Shown piece after piece: positions 22,952 through 31,184 of a stretch of DNA of 35,596 bases (position 1 is its first letter; every line of letters starts with the position of its first letter). Made by a program: the position numbers and the translations under genes. The stretch comes from a bacterium (GTDB lineage Bacteria > Orphanbacterota > Orphanbacteria > Orphanbacterales > Orphanbacteraceae): contig JALGYY010000011.1 of the NCBI GenBank assembly GCA_025782575.1, forward strand, positions 1-35,596, read 5' to 3'. Below the pieces are notes generated by a model. The model worked only from the letters and a program-made list of their open reading frames with translations. It had not been told where the DNA came from and did no database searches.

Positions 22952-24220
22952 ATGCTTCCCTTCAGTTTTCCCCGAATTCTCATCGCAGTCACATTGATAC
23001 CCACATTCCTCGGATGCGCGTCGAATCTTCACGACCAGAATACGGACAGCCCGAACGAGGACAATCCCGTTGCCGCACGAGAAGCCGGCCTGGCCTGTCT
23101 CGATGCTCAGGACTTCGACTGCGCGATCGAGAATCTCAAACGTGCCGATGCGGCTGGGGTTGCCGGTGGTGCGGGTCTTGTTGCGCTAGGCACTGCTTAC
23201 GAAGCCAAAGGTCTTCGAGAGAAAGCTCTCGAGACATATTCCCGCTATCCGGAGCTTGGGTTTCTATCCCGGCACCGCAGAAAAATGGCGAGAAGAGTAA
23301 GGTCCATCGTTCGGGAAGACATACTGTCGCAAGTTGACTCACTGGGGGGCCGAAGTGCACGGCCAGGTGCAATTGCGGTACTTCCACTCCAGATGAACAC
23401 AAACGATGACCGGCTAAGGCCTCTCGCTGCTGGCCTGTCCGAGTGGCTTGTTACGGATCTATATCATGTTCGCGACCTCGATATTTTGGAACGGATCCGT
23501 GCCGAGGCTGTCTTGAAAGAGCTCGAGTATGGCGACCTCTCTCTCGTTGATGCGACTTCAGCTCCCCGTGTGGGGCACATGCTCGGCGCAAGCAGAATAG
23601 TGAGTGGAAGTGTGATCGATCTCGGGAGCGAGCGGCTCCGAATCGATCTCTTCTCGTGGGATGTCGAGGTGGGGCGACAAGAAGTCGCTGTGAGTGCTGA
23701 GGGAAAGAGCGCGGCATTCTTCGAGCTCGAAAAGAATCTTGTTTTCGGTCTCATTGACGGACTCGGAATTGAGCTGACCGATAGAGAAAGGGCGGAAATC
23801 GAGAGAGTACCAACCCGCTCCCTCGCGGCTTTTCTTGCCCACGCGGCGGGGCTCGAGGCGGATCGGAGAGAAGAATACGAGCTGGCCGATCAGCTCTACG
23901 AAGAGGCGGCGGAACTGGATCCCGTTGCGGCAGAGAATTCAGAGGTGCCCCTGGCCAAACAGCCGGAAGCAGAATCAGACGGACAAGATGACGGGCAGGA
24001 AGATCTGGCTGAGGAATCTACGGCCGATCCGGAGAGTGAGGTGGCGGACATCGGGCTGGACGACGGCTTCGGGGCGATTCTGGATGAAACGATGAATGCG
24101 TTGAGCGGTGAATCCTGGGGCGAAAACATCATCGACAGCCGACCCGACCGGCCGGAGGAGATCGAGCTCGTTCCGGATCCCCCACCCCCGCCTCCACCAC
24201 CGAAGTCAGGGGGAAGGTAG
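22952..24220 (+). CDS. TPR and CsgG-like lipoprotein, first gene of the kinase operon
   Basis: 422 aa from ATG 22952 (or 431 from TTG 22925; neither has a strong ribosome binding site). Lipobox FLGC, cysteine at residue 22. Residues 40-110 form one or two TPR-like helical repeats (EAGLACLDAQDFDCAIENLKRA). Residues about 130-290 resemble the CsgG/FlgO-type domain: GAIAVLPLQ, LAAGLSEWLVTDL, DLDILERIRAEAVLKEL, GHMLGASRIVSGSV. It is followed by another TPR-like stretch, an acidic linker and a tail of eight prolines. CsgG-like lipoproteins work at the outer membrane, in secretion or assembly of surface structures. Its stop is one base from the barrel gene's ATG. A second CsgG-like protein is encoded three genes later in the same operon. 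Confidence 0.7.
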   Translation: MLPFSFPRILIAVTLIPTFLGCASNLHDQNTDSPNEDNPVAAREAGLACLDAQDFDCAIENLKRADAAGVAGGAGLVALGTAYEAKGLREKALETYSRYPELGFLSRHRRKMARRVRSIVREDILSQVDSLGGRSARPGAIAVLPLQMNTNDDRLRPLAAGLSEWLVTDLYHVRDLDILERIRAEAVLKELEYGDLSLVDATSAPRVGHMLGASRIVSGSVIDLGSERLRIDLFSWDVEVGRQEVAVSAEGKSAAFFELEKNLVFGLIDGLGIELTDRERAEIERVPTRSLAAFLAHAAGLEADRREEYELADQLYEEAAELDPVAAENSEVPLAKQPEAESDGQDDGQEDLAEESTADPESEVADIGLDDGFGAILDETMNALSGESWGENIIDSRPDRPEEIELVPDPPPPPPPPKSGGR

Positions 24221-24221
24221 A

Positions 24222-25310
24222 ATGAGAGCATTACGCCCGTTCCATCTCCTCGTCCTGTGCCTTCTTGTTTGGCAGACCGGGATCGCCGGTGCTGCTCCGG
24301 CGCCTCGGATCAGTCTGAAAACCTACTACGAAGATTGGGATCTTGGTACCGGGTCACTCAGCGAAACATCGACATTTCTTGCGGCCACGTTTCACAGGGG
24401 GCGTGCCACCCGTCTGGATCTGCAGGTGGGCCATGTTTCCGCGGACCTGGAAAACGGGGGCGATCTGTCTGGTTTGACGAATCTCCGGTCCAGGGTATCG
24501 CACCGGTTGAATGATCGCCTGGCAGTTCGAATCGGTTTGAGTCTTCCCACCGGCAAGACAGGGCATAGCGGTGACGAAAGAGAGGTTCTCCGGCAATTGT
24601 CCGATCGCCTGCTCGGCTTTCGCGGATATCGTCTGGGTGAGGGGATGGATTTCGAATTCGGCACGGCCTACTCGGCGCCGGCCGGGCCGGTCACCATCGG
24701 GGGTGGGATCGGATACCATTATAAGGGGGAGTATGAGCTTCTGGAGGATGACGACCAATACTCTCCCGGCAGCCAGCTCCTTGCAACGCTCGGATTCGAC
24801 ATGGGAAACGATATCTGGACTTACCGAATCAGTTACGTGCGAGCACTCTACGGAACCGACAAGCTTAGCGATGTTGAGCTGTTTCGAGTCGGTCCCCGTA
24901 ACGACCTGCGGGGAACAGTCGAGTATCGAGCGGGACGTTGGACTACGCATGGCTCTCTTCAATACATCCAGCATGGAAATGACAAACTTCGAGTGGTTGA
25001 TGGATTGATCGAAGAAAATGAGAACAGCAACCGTGCGGAATTCTACATCAGCTCGAATACGGAATTCATGCTGACCAGAAGAGTGTGGCTCAGGGCAACG
25101 ATCGGAGGGCGGGTCTTTTCGGAAAGTGAAAACGGTCTGGCGAGCGCCCGCCGATTTGATTTAGGAGCAGGCTCGCGGATCAGGCTGAGCCGGACGTACT
25201 GGCTTCAAGTCGGTGGTCGCTATTCCCATGCGGAGCTCGACGTTTCGGGTGAAGCCAGTCAGGATCTGAATGGTCTGATGGCCTCCCTGGGAATCGAAGT
25301 GAGGCTGTGA
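24222..25310 (+). CDS. outer-membrane beta-barrel protein of the kinase operon
   Basis: 362 aa from ATG 24222, with GGGGGAAGG just upstream (the longer frame from 24108 lies within the previous gene). A signal peptide ends GIAGA. Alternating strands run through the whole chain (LSETSTFLAATFHRGRATRL, LAVRIGLSLPTGKTG, VTIGGGIGYHYKG, RVWLRATIGGRVF, YWLQVGGRYSHAEL) and the end is LMASLGIEVRL. The SLPTGKTG turn resembles barrels of the outer-membrane transporter group related to phenol-degradation meta-pathway proteins. Its stop overlaps the kinase start by four bases. It may provide the outer-membrane channel for the operon's assembly; the cargo is unknown. Confidence 0.7.
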   Translation: MRALRPFHLLVLCLLVWQTGIAGAAPAPRISLKTYYEDWDLGTGSLSETSTFLAATFHRGRATRLDLQVGHVSADLENGGDLSGLTNLRSRVSHRLNDRLAVRIGLSLPTGKTGHSGDEREVLRQLSDRLLGFRGYRLGEGMDFEFGTAYSAPAGPVTIGGGIGYHYKGEYELLEDDDQYSPGSQLLATLGFDMGNDIWTYRISYVRALYGTDKLSDVELFRVGPRNDLRGTVEYRAGRWTTHGSLQYIQHGNDKLRVVDGLIEENENSNRAEFYISSNTEFMLTRRVWLRATIGGRVFSESENGLASARRFDLGAGSRIRLSRTYWLQVGGRYSHAELDVSGEASQDLNGLMASLGIEVRL

Positions 25311-26731
25311 GTATGTCCAATAGACACAACGTCGATCGAATCATGCCGAAACTGCTTCAGCTTCTCGGAAGCGATTACAAGAATGTTGAAGTGCTGAGCC
25401 TTGCGGGTGGAATGAACCCGGTTTTCTCGGCTCACCATCCGTCGTTGGGCCGTCATGTGGCTATCAAGGTGCATGATCATGGCGAAAACCCGAGCGAGAG
25501 AGACTATGGCCGGTTCCGCCGCGGGGCGGAAGCTCTCGGAAGCCTCGAGAGCCACCCCAATATCTGTCCGGTTTTCGACTGGAAATCCGATCCTGAACTG
25601 GGAATCAGCTGCCTCATCATGATGCTGGTAAGAGGACGCTCGTTGTCGGAGCGGTTGAAAGAAGGCCCTCTTTCAATCGATGAGACGGTCACCCTCGCCG
25701 AACAGATGTTGAGCGCACTCAAACACACCCACGGACACGGAATAATCCACCGGGATATCAAGCCCGGAAATATTCTGCTCCCGGTGTCCGGTCCTGCGCA
25801 GCTCACCGACTTCGGTCTCGCTAAGGGCGAGGAAGGGATGGATATCACAAGATCAGGGGCCGGGGCCGGCACGCCGGCATATATGAGCCCCGAACAGGCC
25901 TGGTTCAAGAAACCTGACAGGAGAACAGACATCTACTCGTTGGGCCTGGTGCTGGCCGAGTGTCTGACGGCTCAGAGGCTCTTCGTGGAAACGGATTTTG
26001 TTGAACTCTTGCGGAAGAAGCGGGAAGAACCCACACCGAATCTCGATCTTCCAAGCAGTTGTCCCTCTGGCCTCGTCTCGATGCTTGAGATTATGAGCAG
26101 GGCTGAGCCGGACGATCGACCGGCTGATGCGAGTGGCGTTTTGACGATGCTTACCAAGCGTGATGCGTCTCTCGGAGCGTCCAGGCAAGCGGGCGTCGTC
26201 GTCGATATTTCTGAGCTCCCTACAGTGAAGATCAAGAGGTACAGGAGCTGGTGGGTTGGAGGAGCAATTCTGGCGATATGGGCCTTCCTGGCGTTTGCCC
26301 TGGACCCGTTGGTCGGTGCCATCTCTCAGAAGGGGAACCGTAATGGGACACCGGAGGAATCAATTTTCGCAAGAGTTTCGGACCAGGAAGGGGAGGGGCA
26401 CAAACCTGAGAAGGTAGTACAGGAATCCCCCCTGGATGGTCAGTCGGACCCGGAACCCCGCGCCGCATTTCGCAACAAATCGGATCCTCCGCCTCCGCAG
26501 ATGGGCTATATGACGCTGAAAATCAGTCTCGATGGGGGGATCGCCGTGCATCCTCAGATCCTGATCGATGGCAAGCCCACAGGGGAAACGGCCCCAGCCA
26601 ATTTGCGATGGAAAGTCAAGAGAGGAGATTCTCTTCGAGTTGAAGTCCGGCACCGTGACTATCAATTTGTTCAGGGATCTCATGTCATTGTCGGGGGTGT
26701 GGATAGTACCGCCTCAATCGTCTTCCGATAG
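25307..26731 (+). CDS. transmembrane Ser/Thr protein kinase with PEGA-like tail
   Basis: 474 aa; GTG 25307 (GTGA overlap with the barrel gene) or ATG 25313. The kinase domain, about residues 25-290, has all key parts: VAIK with K54, HRDIKPGN with catalytic D150, DFG with D168, and GTPAYMSPE. The Gly loop is LAGGMNPVFSA, shorter in glycine than usual. A membrane helix spans about 315-337. The outer part (338-474) has a Pro-rich linker and a PEGA-like beta domain (GYMTLKISLDGGIAV... ILIDGKPTGETAP). Topology should be kinase in the cytoplasm and PEGA in the periplasm, so it could sense envelope or cargo status. Possible substrates include the FHA-domain activator at 10644, which would read phosphothreonine; that link is inference. 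Confidence 0.92.
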   Translation: MSMSNRHNVDRIMPKLLQLLGSDYKNVEVLSLAGGMNPVFSAHHPSLGRHVAIKVHDHGENPSERDYGRFRRGAEALGSLESHPNICPVFDWKSDPELGISCLIMMLVRGRSLSERLKEGPLSIDETVTLAEQMLSALKHTHGHGIIHRDIKPGNILLPVSGPAQLTDFGLAKGEEGMDITRSGAGAGTPAYMSPEQAWFKKPDRRTDIYSLGLVLAECLTAQRLFVETDFVELLRKKREEPTPNLDLPSSCPSGLVSMLEIMSRAEPDDRPADASGVLTMLTKRDASLGASRQAGVVVDISELPTVKIKRYRSWWVGGAILAIWAFLAFALDPLVGAISQKGNRNGTPEESIFARVSDQEGEGHKPEKVVQESPLDGQSDPEPRAAFRNKSDPPPPQMGYMTLKISLDGGIAVHPQILIDGKPTGETAPANLRWKVKRGDSLRVEVRHRDYQFVQGSHVIVGGVDSTASIVFR

Positions 26732-26754
26732 CCTATTCCGATGAGGAGGCTCCC

Positions 26755-27768
26755 ATGATTCGTAATGTCCCGCACATCGTCGCGATCACCCTCGTGTTCC
26801 TCAGTTTCACGCCGGCATCGGCACAAACGGATCGAAACGATCCCCTCTCAAAGAGTCCCACACCAACGACTTTGAGAACGGCCACCGAGGCCTATTACGG
26901 GGCAGATTTCGCGGATGCACTTCGCATGACGGATTTATTGCTGGACGATGCAGAACTCGGTCGAGATCAGCGCATTGAGTGCTTTCTCCTTCAGGCGTTC
27001 AGCTACCTGGCCAGGGGTAACGATCAGTCGGCTCGCGAATCGATTCGGAAGGCGTGGGCTGTGAATCGAGAGCTGGAAGTCGATCCGGAGGAAGTCCCCC
27101 CCCGCTTCATGCACGCCTACTACGATGTGATGCAGGAGATAGAAAAGTCTATCGTTACAAACACGCTCGCGGTACTCATGTTTCGGAACAACTCGGTTAC
27201 CCAGCATGATGAGCTCGACCCTCTGTCGCAGGGAATTGCCGACATGTTTCTGACTCAGCTCCGCTCTAACTCGACAATGCAGATCGTCGAGCGAGAGCGA
27301 ATCGGCTATATCCGGCGTGAGATGCAGCTTCAGGATTCGGACATGTTCGATAAGGGATCGGCTGTCCGGTTCGGCCGGCAACTGGGAGTTCACTACCTGA
27401 TCATGGGGAGCTTTGCCAGGATCGGGAAGGATGTCCGGCTCGACTGCCGTCTCGTTCGGACGGAAACGAGCCTTGTGGTTGATGCAGAGAGTCGGAAGGG
27501 GAAAATGGACGATCTCATGGAGCTGATCGACGAGCTTGCCAAGTCGGTTGCCGACAACCTGGGCAAGAGTAAAAAGGGTGCTGAGGCTTCGAAGATTAAT
27601 TATGAGGCACTTCTATTCTATTCCGAGGGTCTCGCCCATCTCGATCTTGGGGAGTATCACGAAGCATTTATCGATTTCGATCGGGCCACCAAGGCCTCGC
27701 CGGACTACGCCAAAGCCGAACGCCGGCTGAAACAGCTGGCCCCATTGGTTGCCAATCGCGCCGACTGA
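26755..27768 (+). CDS. second TPR and CsgG-like secreted protein
   Basis: 337 aa; ATG 26755 with GAGGAGG upstream and 23 bases after the kinase stop. A signal peptide ends PASA, with no lipobox, so periplasmic. Residues 40-115 are TPR-like (TEAYYGADFADALRMTDLLL). Residues 130-265 match the CsgG/FlgO-type fold: TNTLAVLMFRNN, LSQGIADMFLTQL, MQIVERERIGYIRREMQL, LGVHYLIMGSFARIG. Residues 280-330 are a final TPR unit (LLFYSEGLAHLDLGEYHEAFIDFDRATKASPDYAKAE, written here only to identify it as TPR; key residues are Gly, Tyr and Ala at repeat spacing). Domain order mirrors the first CsgG-like protein, so the two may form a lipidated and a soluble partner in one envelope complex. Confidence 0.75.
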   Translation: MIRNVPHIVAITLVFLSFTPASAQTDRNDPLSKSPTPTTLRTATEAYYGADFADALRMTDLLLDDAELGRDQRIECFLLQAFSYLARGNDQSARESIRKAWAVNRELEVDPEEVPPRFMHAYYDVMQEIEKSIVTNTLAVLMFRNNSVTQHDELDPLSQGIADMFLTQLRSNSTMQIVERERIGYIRREMQLQDSDMFDKGSAVRFGRQLGVHYLIMGSFARIGKDVRLDCRLVRTETSLVVDAESRKGKMDDLMELIDELAKSVADNLGKSKKGAEASKINYEALLFYSEGLAHLDLGEYHEAFIDFDRATKASPDYAKAERRLKQLAPLVANRAD

Positions 27769-27792
27769 TCGGCCTGGCAAGGGAGACACGAT

Positions 27793-30216
27793 ATGGTTCG
27801 CAGTTTCTGCCCCCGCGTCCGGATAGTCGCGCTTAGAGTGGTGGCCGTGACCCTCGGGATATGTTTGCTCCCTGCGGGTGCGAGTGCTCGATTCGCACGA
27901 GAGACGGTAGCCGTGGAAGTTGCAGTGAGCGGATTCATTGCTGCATCGAAGGACGGAAATCTGCACGTCGTATGGGAATCCGGTGGGGCGGAGAGCCTGG
28001 TTCGCTATGCCTCTAATCCGGGAGGCACATGGAGCGGCGAGACCGTAGCGATTGCAACGGCCGGCCGTCAGGTGGGTGTGTCCGTCGACTCATTCGGTGC
28101 GCCCCAGATTGTGTTTGCCCGGGACGGGCTCTCGAGTATCCACCATGCGACCGGTGGGGGAGGTCTCTGGATCGCACCCGTTATTGATGCTGGTGAATTT
28201 ACCGGAAATCAGCGTATCGCCCTCGATGGTGTGGGCGTCCCTCATGTGGCTTACTCGACGACATCGGATGCTCGATACGCCACGTTGAGTGCCGGCAATT
28301 GGCTGATTGATACGTTGAGTAGTGAGTCGGGCGACGTGGGGTGGATCGCTGTGGCTGTCGAGATGGATGGCACTCCTCACGTTGCTTTCGGCACTGACAT
28401 GTTGAGGTACGGAAAAAAGACGAACGGCACATGGGATTTTGAAACAGTTGATTCCAGTCTGGTCCAAGGAGGAGGGCCGTCGCTCGCCTTATCTGCAGAT
28501 GGTGCCGCGCACATTTCATACTGGCGGAATTCATCCGAAGATCCAGAGATCCGAATACTCAAGTACGCGGACAATTCGACAGGGGCGTGGGACCTGGAGA
28601 CTGTACTCGAGTCATCCGCTCTAGTCATGCCGTCATCGGGGAGTCCCGGGTTTGATCTTGATACGTTCGGCGATCCTCAGATTGCCTTCGTGGACAGTTT
28701 GAACGGCCGGATTCTCTATGCCGGCAGGATAGCCGGAGAGTGGCGGTGCGAAACCGCCATCGATCTTGAAGGCCAACAATCGGTACTTTTCGGTTTGGCC
28801 GTCGGAACAGACAGTCGGCCTCATATTGTTTTTTTCGACACGTCACTAGGTGAGATCGTACATGCATTCGGTGATGAGATCGGCGCCCCTAAAACATTCT
28901 CTCTATCCGGGTCCATTCCGGACCGTCGTTACTTCATGCTTTCGCTGCCGGTGGCTTTCCCGGATAGAACCAGGCTCTCATCGGCCCTGGCATCGCTCGG
29001 TCCATACGGACTTCAGACTTGGCGTGGCTTCGGGTTTTCCGCCGACACACTTACGGAAGATCCCTTTGTGGAAGTGGGAAGAGGGTATCTGGTCGCAAGT
29101 GCGACTACGCAGAGCGCGGTCGATCTGACAGGTCTTCCACTCCCCAAGACAGCACGAGTTGATCTGGCGGTGGGCTGGAACATGGTAGGAGTTCCATCTC
29201 ACACAATCGAATTCGACTGGGCGGATGTGCTGGTCCAGTCAGACACGGGCATGGTACCGATAGCCGATTCTGCATCAACCAGTGAAATTCTGGATCGTTC
29301 GATCTGGTGGTATCAAGATGATACGAACGATTGGCAAAATGATGATGCGTATGAAGTCCGTTCACTCGCCACGGCTACTTCGCTCGAGAACCGGTGGGGC
29401 GGGTATTACCTGTTTGCCAAAAAAGCTACATCGATCGAATTTCCTGCAGGCAGCACAATTTCAGGAAAGAGGTCCTTAGCTCCTGCTCTTTCGTCTTCCA
29501 TGACCGGGGACTGGCAATTCCACATCAGTGCTAGAGGAGATGGAGTACGCTCGGGAGATGTGATTCTTGGCGTTCAGTCGGGGAGCTCTCACGGTGCTGA
29601 TCCGGGTGATGTCATGAAGCCCCCATCGGTTGCTGCGAGTTTGTCACTCTCGATCAGGCAGGAAGAGGCCCACTGGCCCGACTATATGCACGCTTTCGCC
29701 CCCCCTGATGCATCTGAGTACAGATGGAGGCTCAGGCTGACTGGAATCGCGGGCACTGCCCGGATTGTCTGGACGGATGTGCAGTCGATTCCCCTCGATT
29801 ACAATGTCTACCTGGTTGACAGCGACCGCGCGGTCGCCATCGATCTTCGATTGTCCGAAAGCCACAGCATGGTTCTTTCGAATTCCGAGAGGCACTTTGA
29901 GGTTCAGGTTTCGAGACGGAAGTTCGAAGGAACCATTATCACCGCCCCCGCGGCGTGGTTGGAGCTGGACGGGGCTCATCCGGTGAGAGAATCTTTCGGT
30001 CTTCGTTTTGAAACGCCGGTAGCAGGACTCGTGGAGGTCATCCTCTATAACATCGTGGGGCGGGAGATATCCACACTCTACAGAGATCGGCTTGATCGAG
30101 GGATCCATGGACCGATCCAGGCCCCGAATAAGGGAGATCTCGCCTCCGGGATCTACTTCGTGCAGCTCAGGTATCCGGGAGGGAGTGTCTCGAAGAAAGC
30201 AGTGATCATGCCTTGA
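27793..30216 (+). CDS. large secreted beta-propeller protein with type A sorting domain
   Basis: 807 aa; ATG 27793 after GGGAG, 24 bases behind the previous stop. A signal peptide ends AGASA. Residues 35-385 contain about six or seven repeats of the type G-x-W-x-x-E-T ... D-G-x-P-H-V-A-Y ... L-R-Y-A, as in beta-propeller blades. Residues 390-700 are beta-rich with WNMVGVPSHTIEF and GYYLFAKK, a pattern common in secreted FCB proteins. The C-terminal ~85 residues (FGLRFETPVAGLVEVILYNI...SGIYFVQLRY...KKAVI) are an FlgD-like type A sorting domain. It is probably the cargo or surface subunit of the operon. Reading order and spacing show it is co-transcribed with the kinase and CsgG-like genes. Confidence 0.8.
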   Translation: MVRSFCPRVRIVALRVVAVTLGICLLPAGASARFARETVAVEVAVSGFIAASKDGNLHVVWESGGAESLVRYASNPGGTWSGETVAIATAGRQVGVSVDSFGAPQIVFARDGLSSIHHATGGGGLWIAPVIDAGEFTGNQRIALDGVGVPHVAYSTTSDARYATLSAGNWLIDTLSSESGDVGWIAVAVEMDGTPHVAFGTDMLRYGKKTNGTWDFETVDSSLVQGGGPSLALSADGAAHISYWRNSSEDPEIRILKYADNSTGAWDLETVLESSALVMPSSGSPGFDLDTFGDPQIAFVDSLNGRILYAGRIAGEWRCETAIDLEGQQSVLFGLAVGTDSRPHIVFFDTSLGEIVHAFGDEIGAPKTFSLSGSIPDRRYFMLSLPVAFPDRTRLSSALASLGPYGLQTWRGFGFSADTLTEDPFVEVGRGYLVASATTQSAVDLTGLPLPKTARVDLAVGWNMVGVPSHTIEFDWADVLVQSDTGMVPIADSASTSEILDRSIWWYQDDTNDWQNDDAYEVRSLATATSLENRWGGYYLFAKKATSIEFPAGSTISGKRSLAPALSSSMTGDWQFHISARGDGVRSGDVILGVQSGSSHGADPGDVMKPPSVAASLSLSIRQEEAHWPDYMHAFAPPDASEYRWRLRLTGIAGTARIVWTDVQSIPLDYNVYLVDSDRAVAIDLRLSESHSMVLSNSERHFEVQVSRRKFEGTIITAPAAWLELDGAHPVRESFGLRFETPVAGLVEVILYNIVGREISTLYRDRLDRGIHGPIQAPNKGDLASGIYFVQLRYPGGSVSKKAVIMP

Positions 30217-30272
30217 CCCTCTACAGGCCCGGCCCACCAGGCCAGAACCCCCAAATACCTGCCTTATCTCTA

Positions 30273-30301
30273 TTGCACCCTTCGCTCCCCCAGTTTATAG
30301 T
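30273..30301 (+). promoter_or_regulatory. promoter of the desaturase gene, apparently leaderless
   Basis: TTGCAC (30273-30278), 17-bp spacer, TATAGT (30296-30301). The ATG at 30309 lies 7 bases after the -10, where transcription should start, and no ribosome binding site is present. Confidence 0.65.
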
Positions 30302-30308
30302 TCCTCTT

Positions 30309-31184
30309 ATGGAAGCTCACGCAAAAGAGAAAGAGACCGTAAAGCCCATCGCCCCGGCACCCGTATTCCGCTTCGATGAGATCAAGTGGACCCATATGAC
30401 TGCTGTCGGGATTCTTCACATCGGGTGCCTGTTTGCACCGTTCTTCTTCTCGTGGAGTGCCGTCATTGTAGCGGCTGTTCTCTACTGGGTGGTCGGTGGG
30501 CTGGGGGTCACCCTCGGATATCATCGGTTGCTCACCCACAGGAGCTTCGAGACTCACCCTGTGATTCGTTATGCGCTGACGATCTTCGCGACCATGGCCT
30601 ATCAGGGAGGACCGATTCAGTGGGTCGGAAACCATCGGATGCATCACAAGCATTCCGATACCAATGAAGATCCTCATTCGCCGAAGCACGGCTTCGCCTG
30701 GGGCCACATGTTGTGGGTCGTCACCAAGGATCATCTGCGGCGGGACGCCAAGGTATTTGCAAAGGACCTCAAGAGAGAACCGGGCATGGTATTTATCAAT
30801 AAGTATTTCTATATGCCTCAGGTGATTCTCGGTGTCATTCTCTTTTTGATCGGCGGGTGGTCGTGGGCCATCTGGGGGATCGCGGTGCGCACCGTTGTGG
30901 CTTACCATGGCACGTGGCTGGTCAATTCCGCCTCTCACACATGGGGCTACCGGAATTTCGAGACCAACGAAGGTTCAACGAATAACTGGTGGGTGGCCAT
31001 GGTCTCATGGGGAGAAGGATGGCATAACAACCATCATGCTCATCAGAGGTCGGCCCGCCATGGCATGCGCTGGTTCGAGTTCGACGTGACATGGCTCACA
31101 ATCCGATTCATGAAGATGGTCGGCCTCGCCCGAAAAGTATATGTTCCGGACGTCGACTTCAATTCCAGGCCCCCGGCGAAGTAG
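30309..31184 (+). CDS. acyl-lipid / acyl-CoA fatty acid desaturase
   Basis: 291 aa from ATG 30309, a membrane di-iron enzyme that introduces a double bond (delta-9 type) into fatty acyl chains using O2 and an electron donor. The three histidine boxes are HRLLTH, HRMHH and HNNHH; four membrane helices are arranged in two pairs. WGEGWHNNHH and the following WFEFDVTW are typical of this family. No cytochrome b5 domain is fused. The ORF is open to 30213, but that start overlaps the previous gene and has no signal. The sulfatase gene overlaps the end by up to 94 bases. Use of O2 indicates at least occasional oxic conditions. No fatty-acid regulator is adjacent. Confidence 0.9.
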   Translation: MEAHAKEKETVKPIAPAPVFRFDEIKWTHMTAVGILHIGCLFAPFFFSWSAVIVAAVLYWVVGGLGVTLGYHRLLTHRSFETHPVIRYALTIFATMAYQGGPIQWVGNHRMHHKHSDTNEDPHSPKHGFAWGHMLWVVTKDHLRRDAKVFAKDLKREPGMVFINKYFYMPQVILGVILFLIGGWSWAIWGIAVRTVVAYHGTWLVNSASHTWGYRNFETNEGSTNNWWVAMVSWGEGWHNNHHAHQRSARHGMRWFEFDVTWLTIRFMKMVGLARKVYVPDVDFNSRPPAK

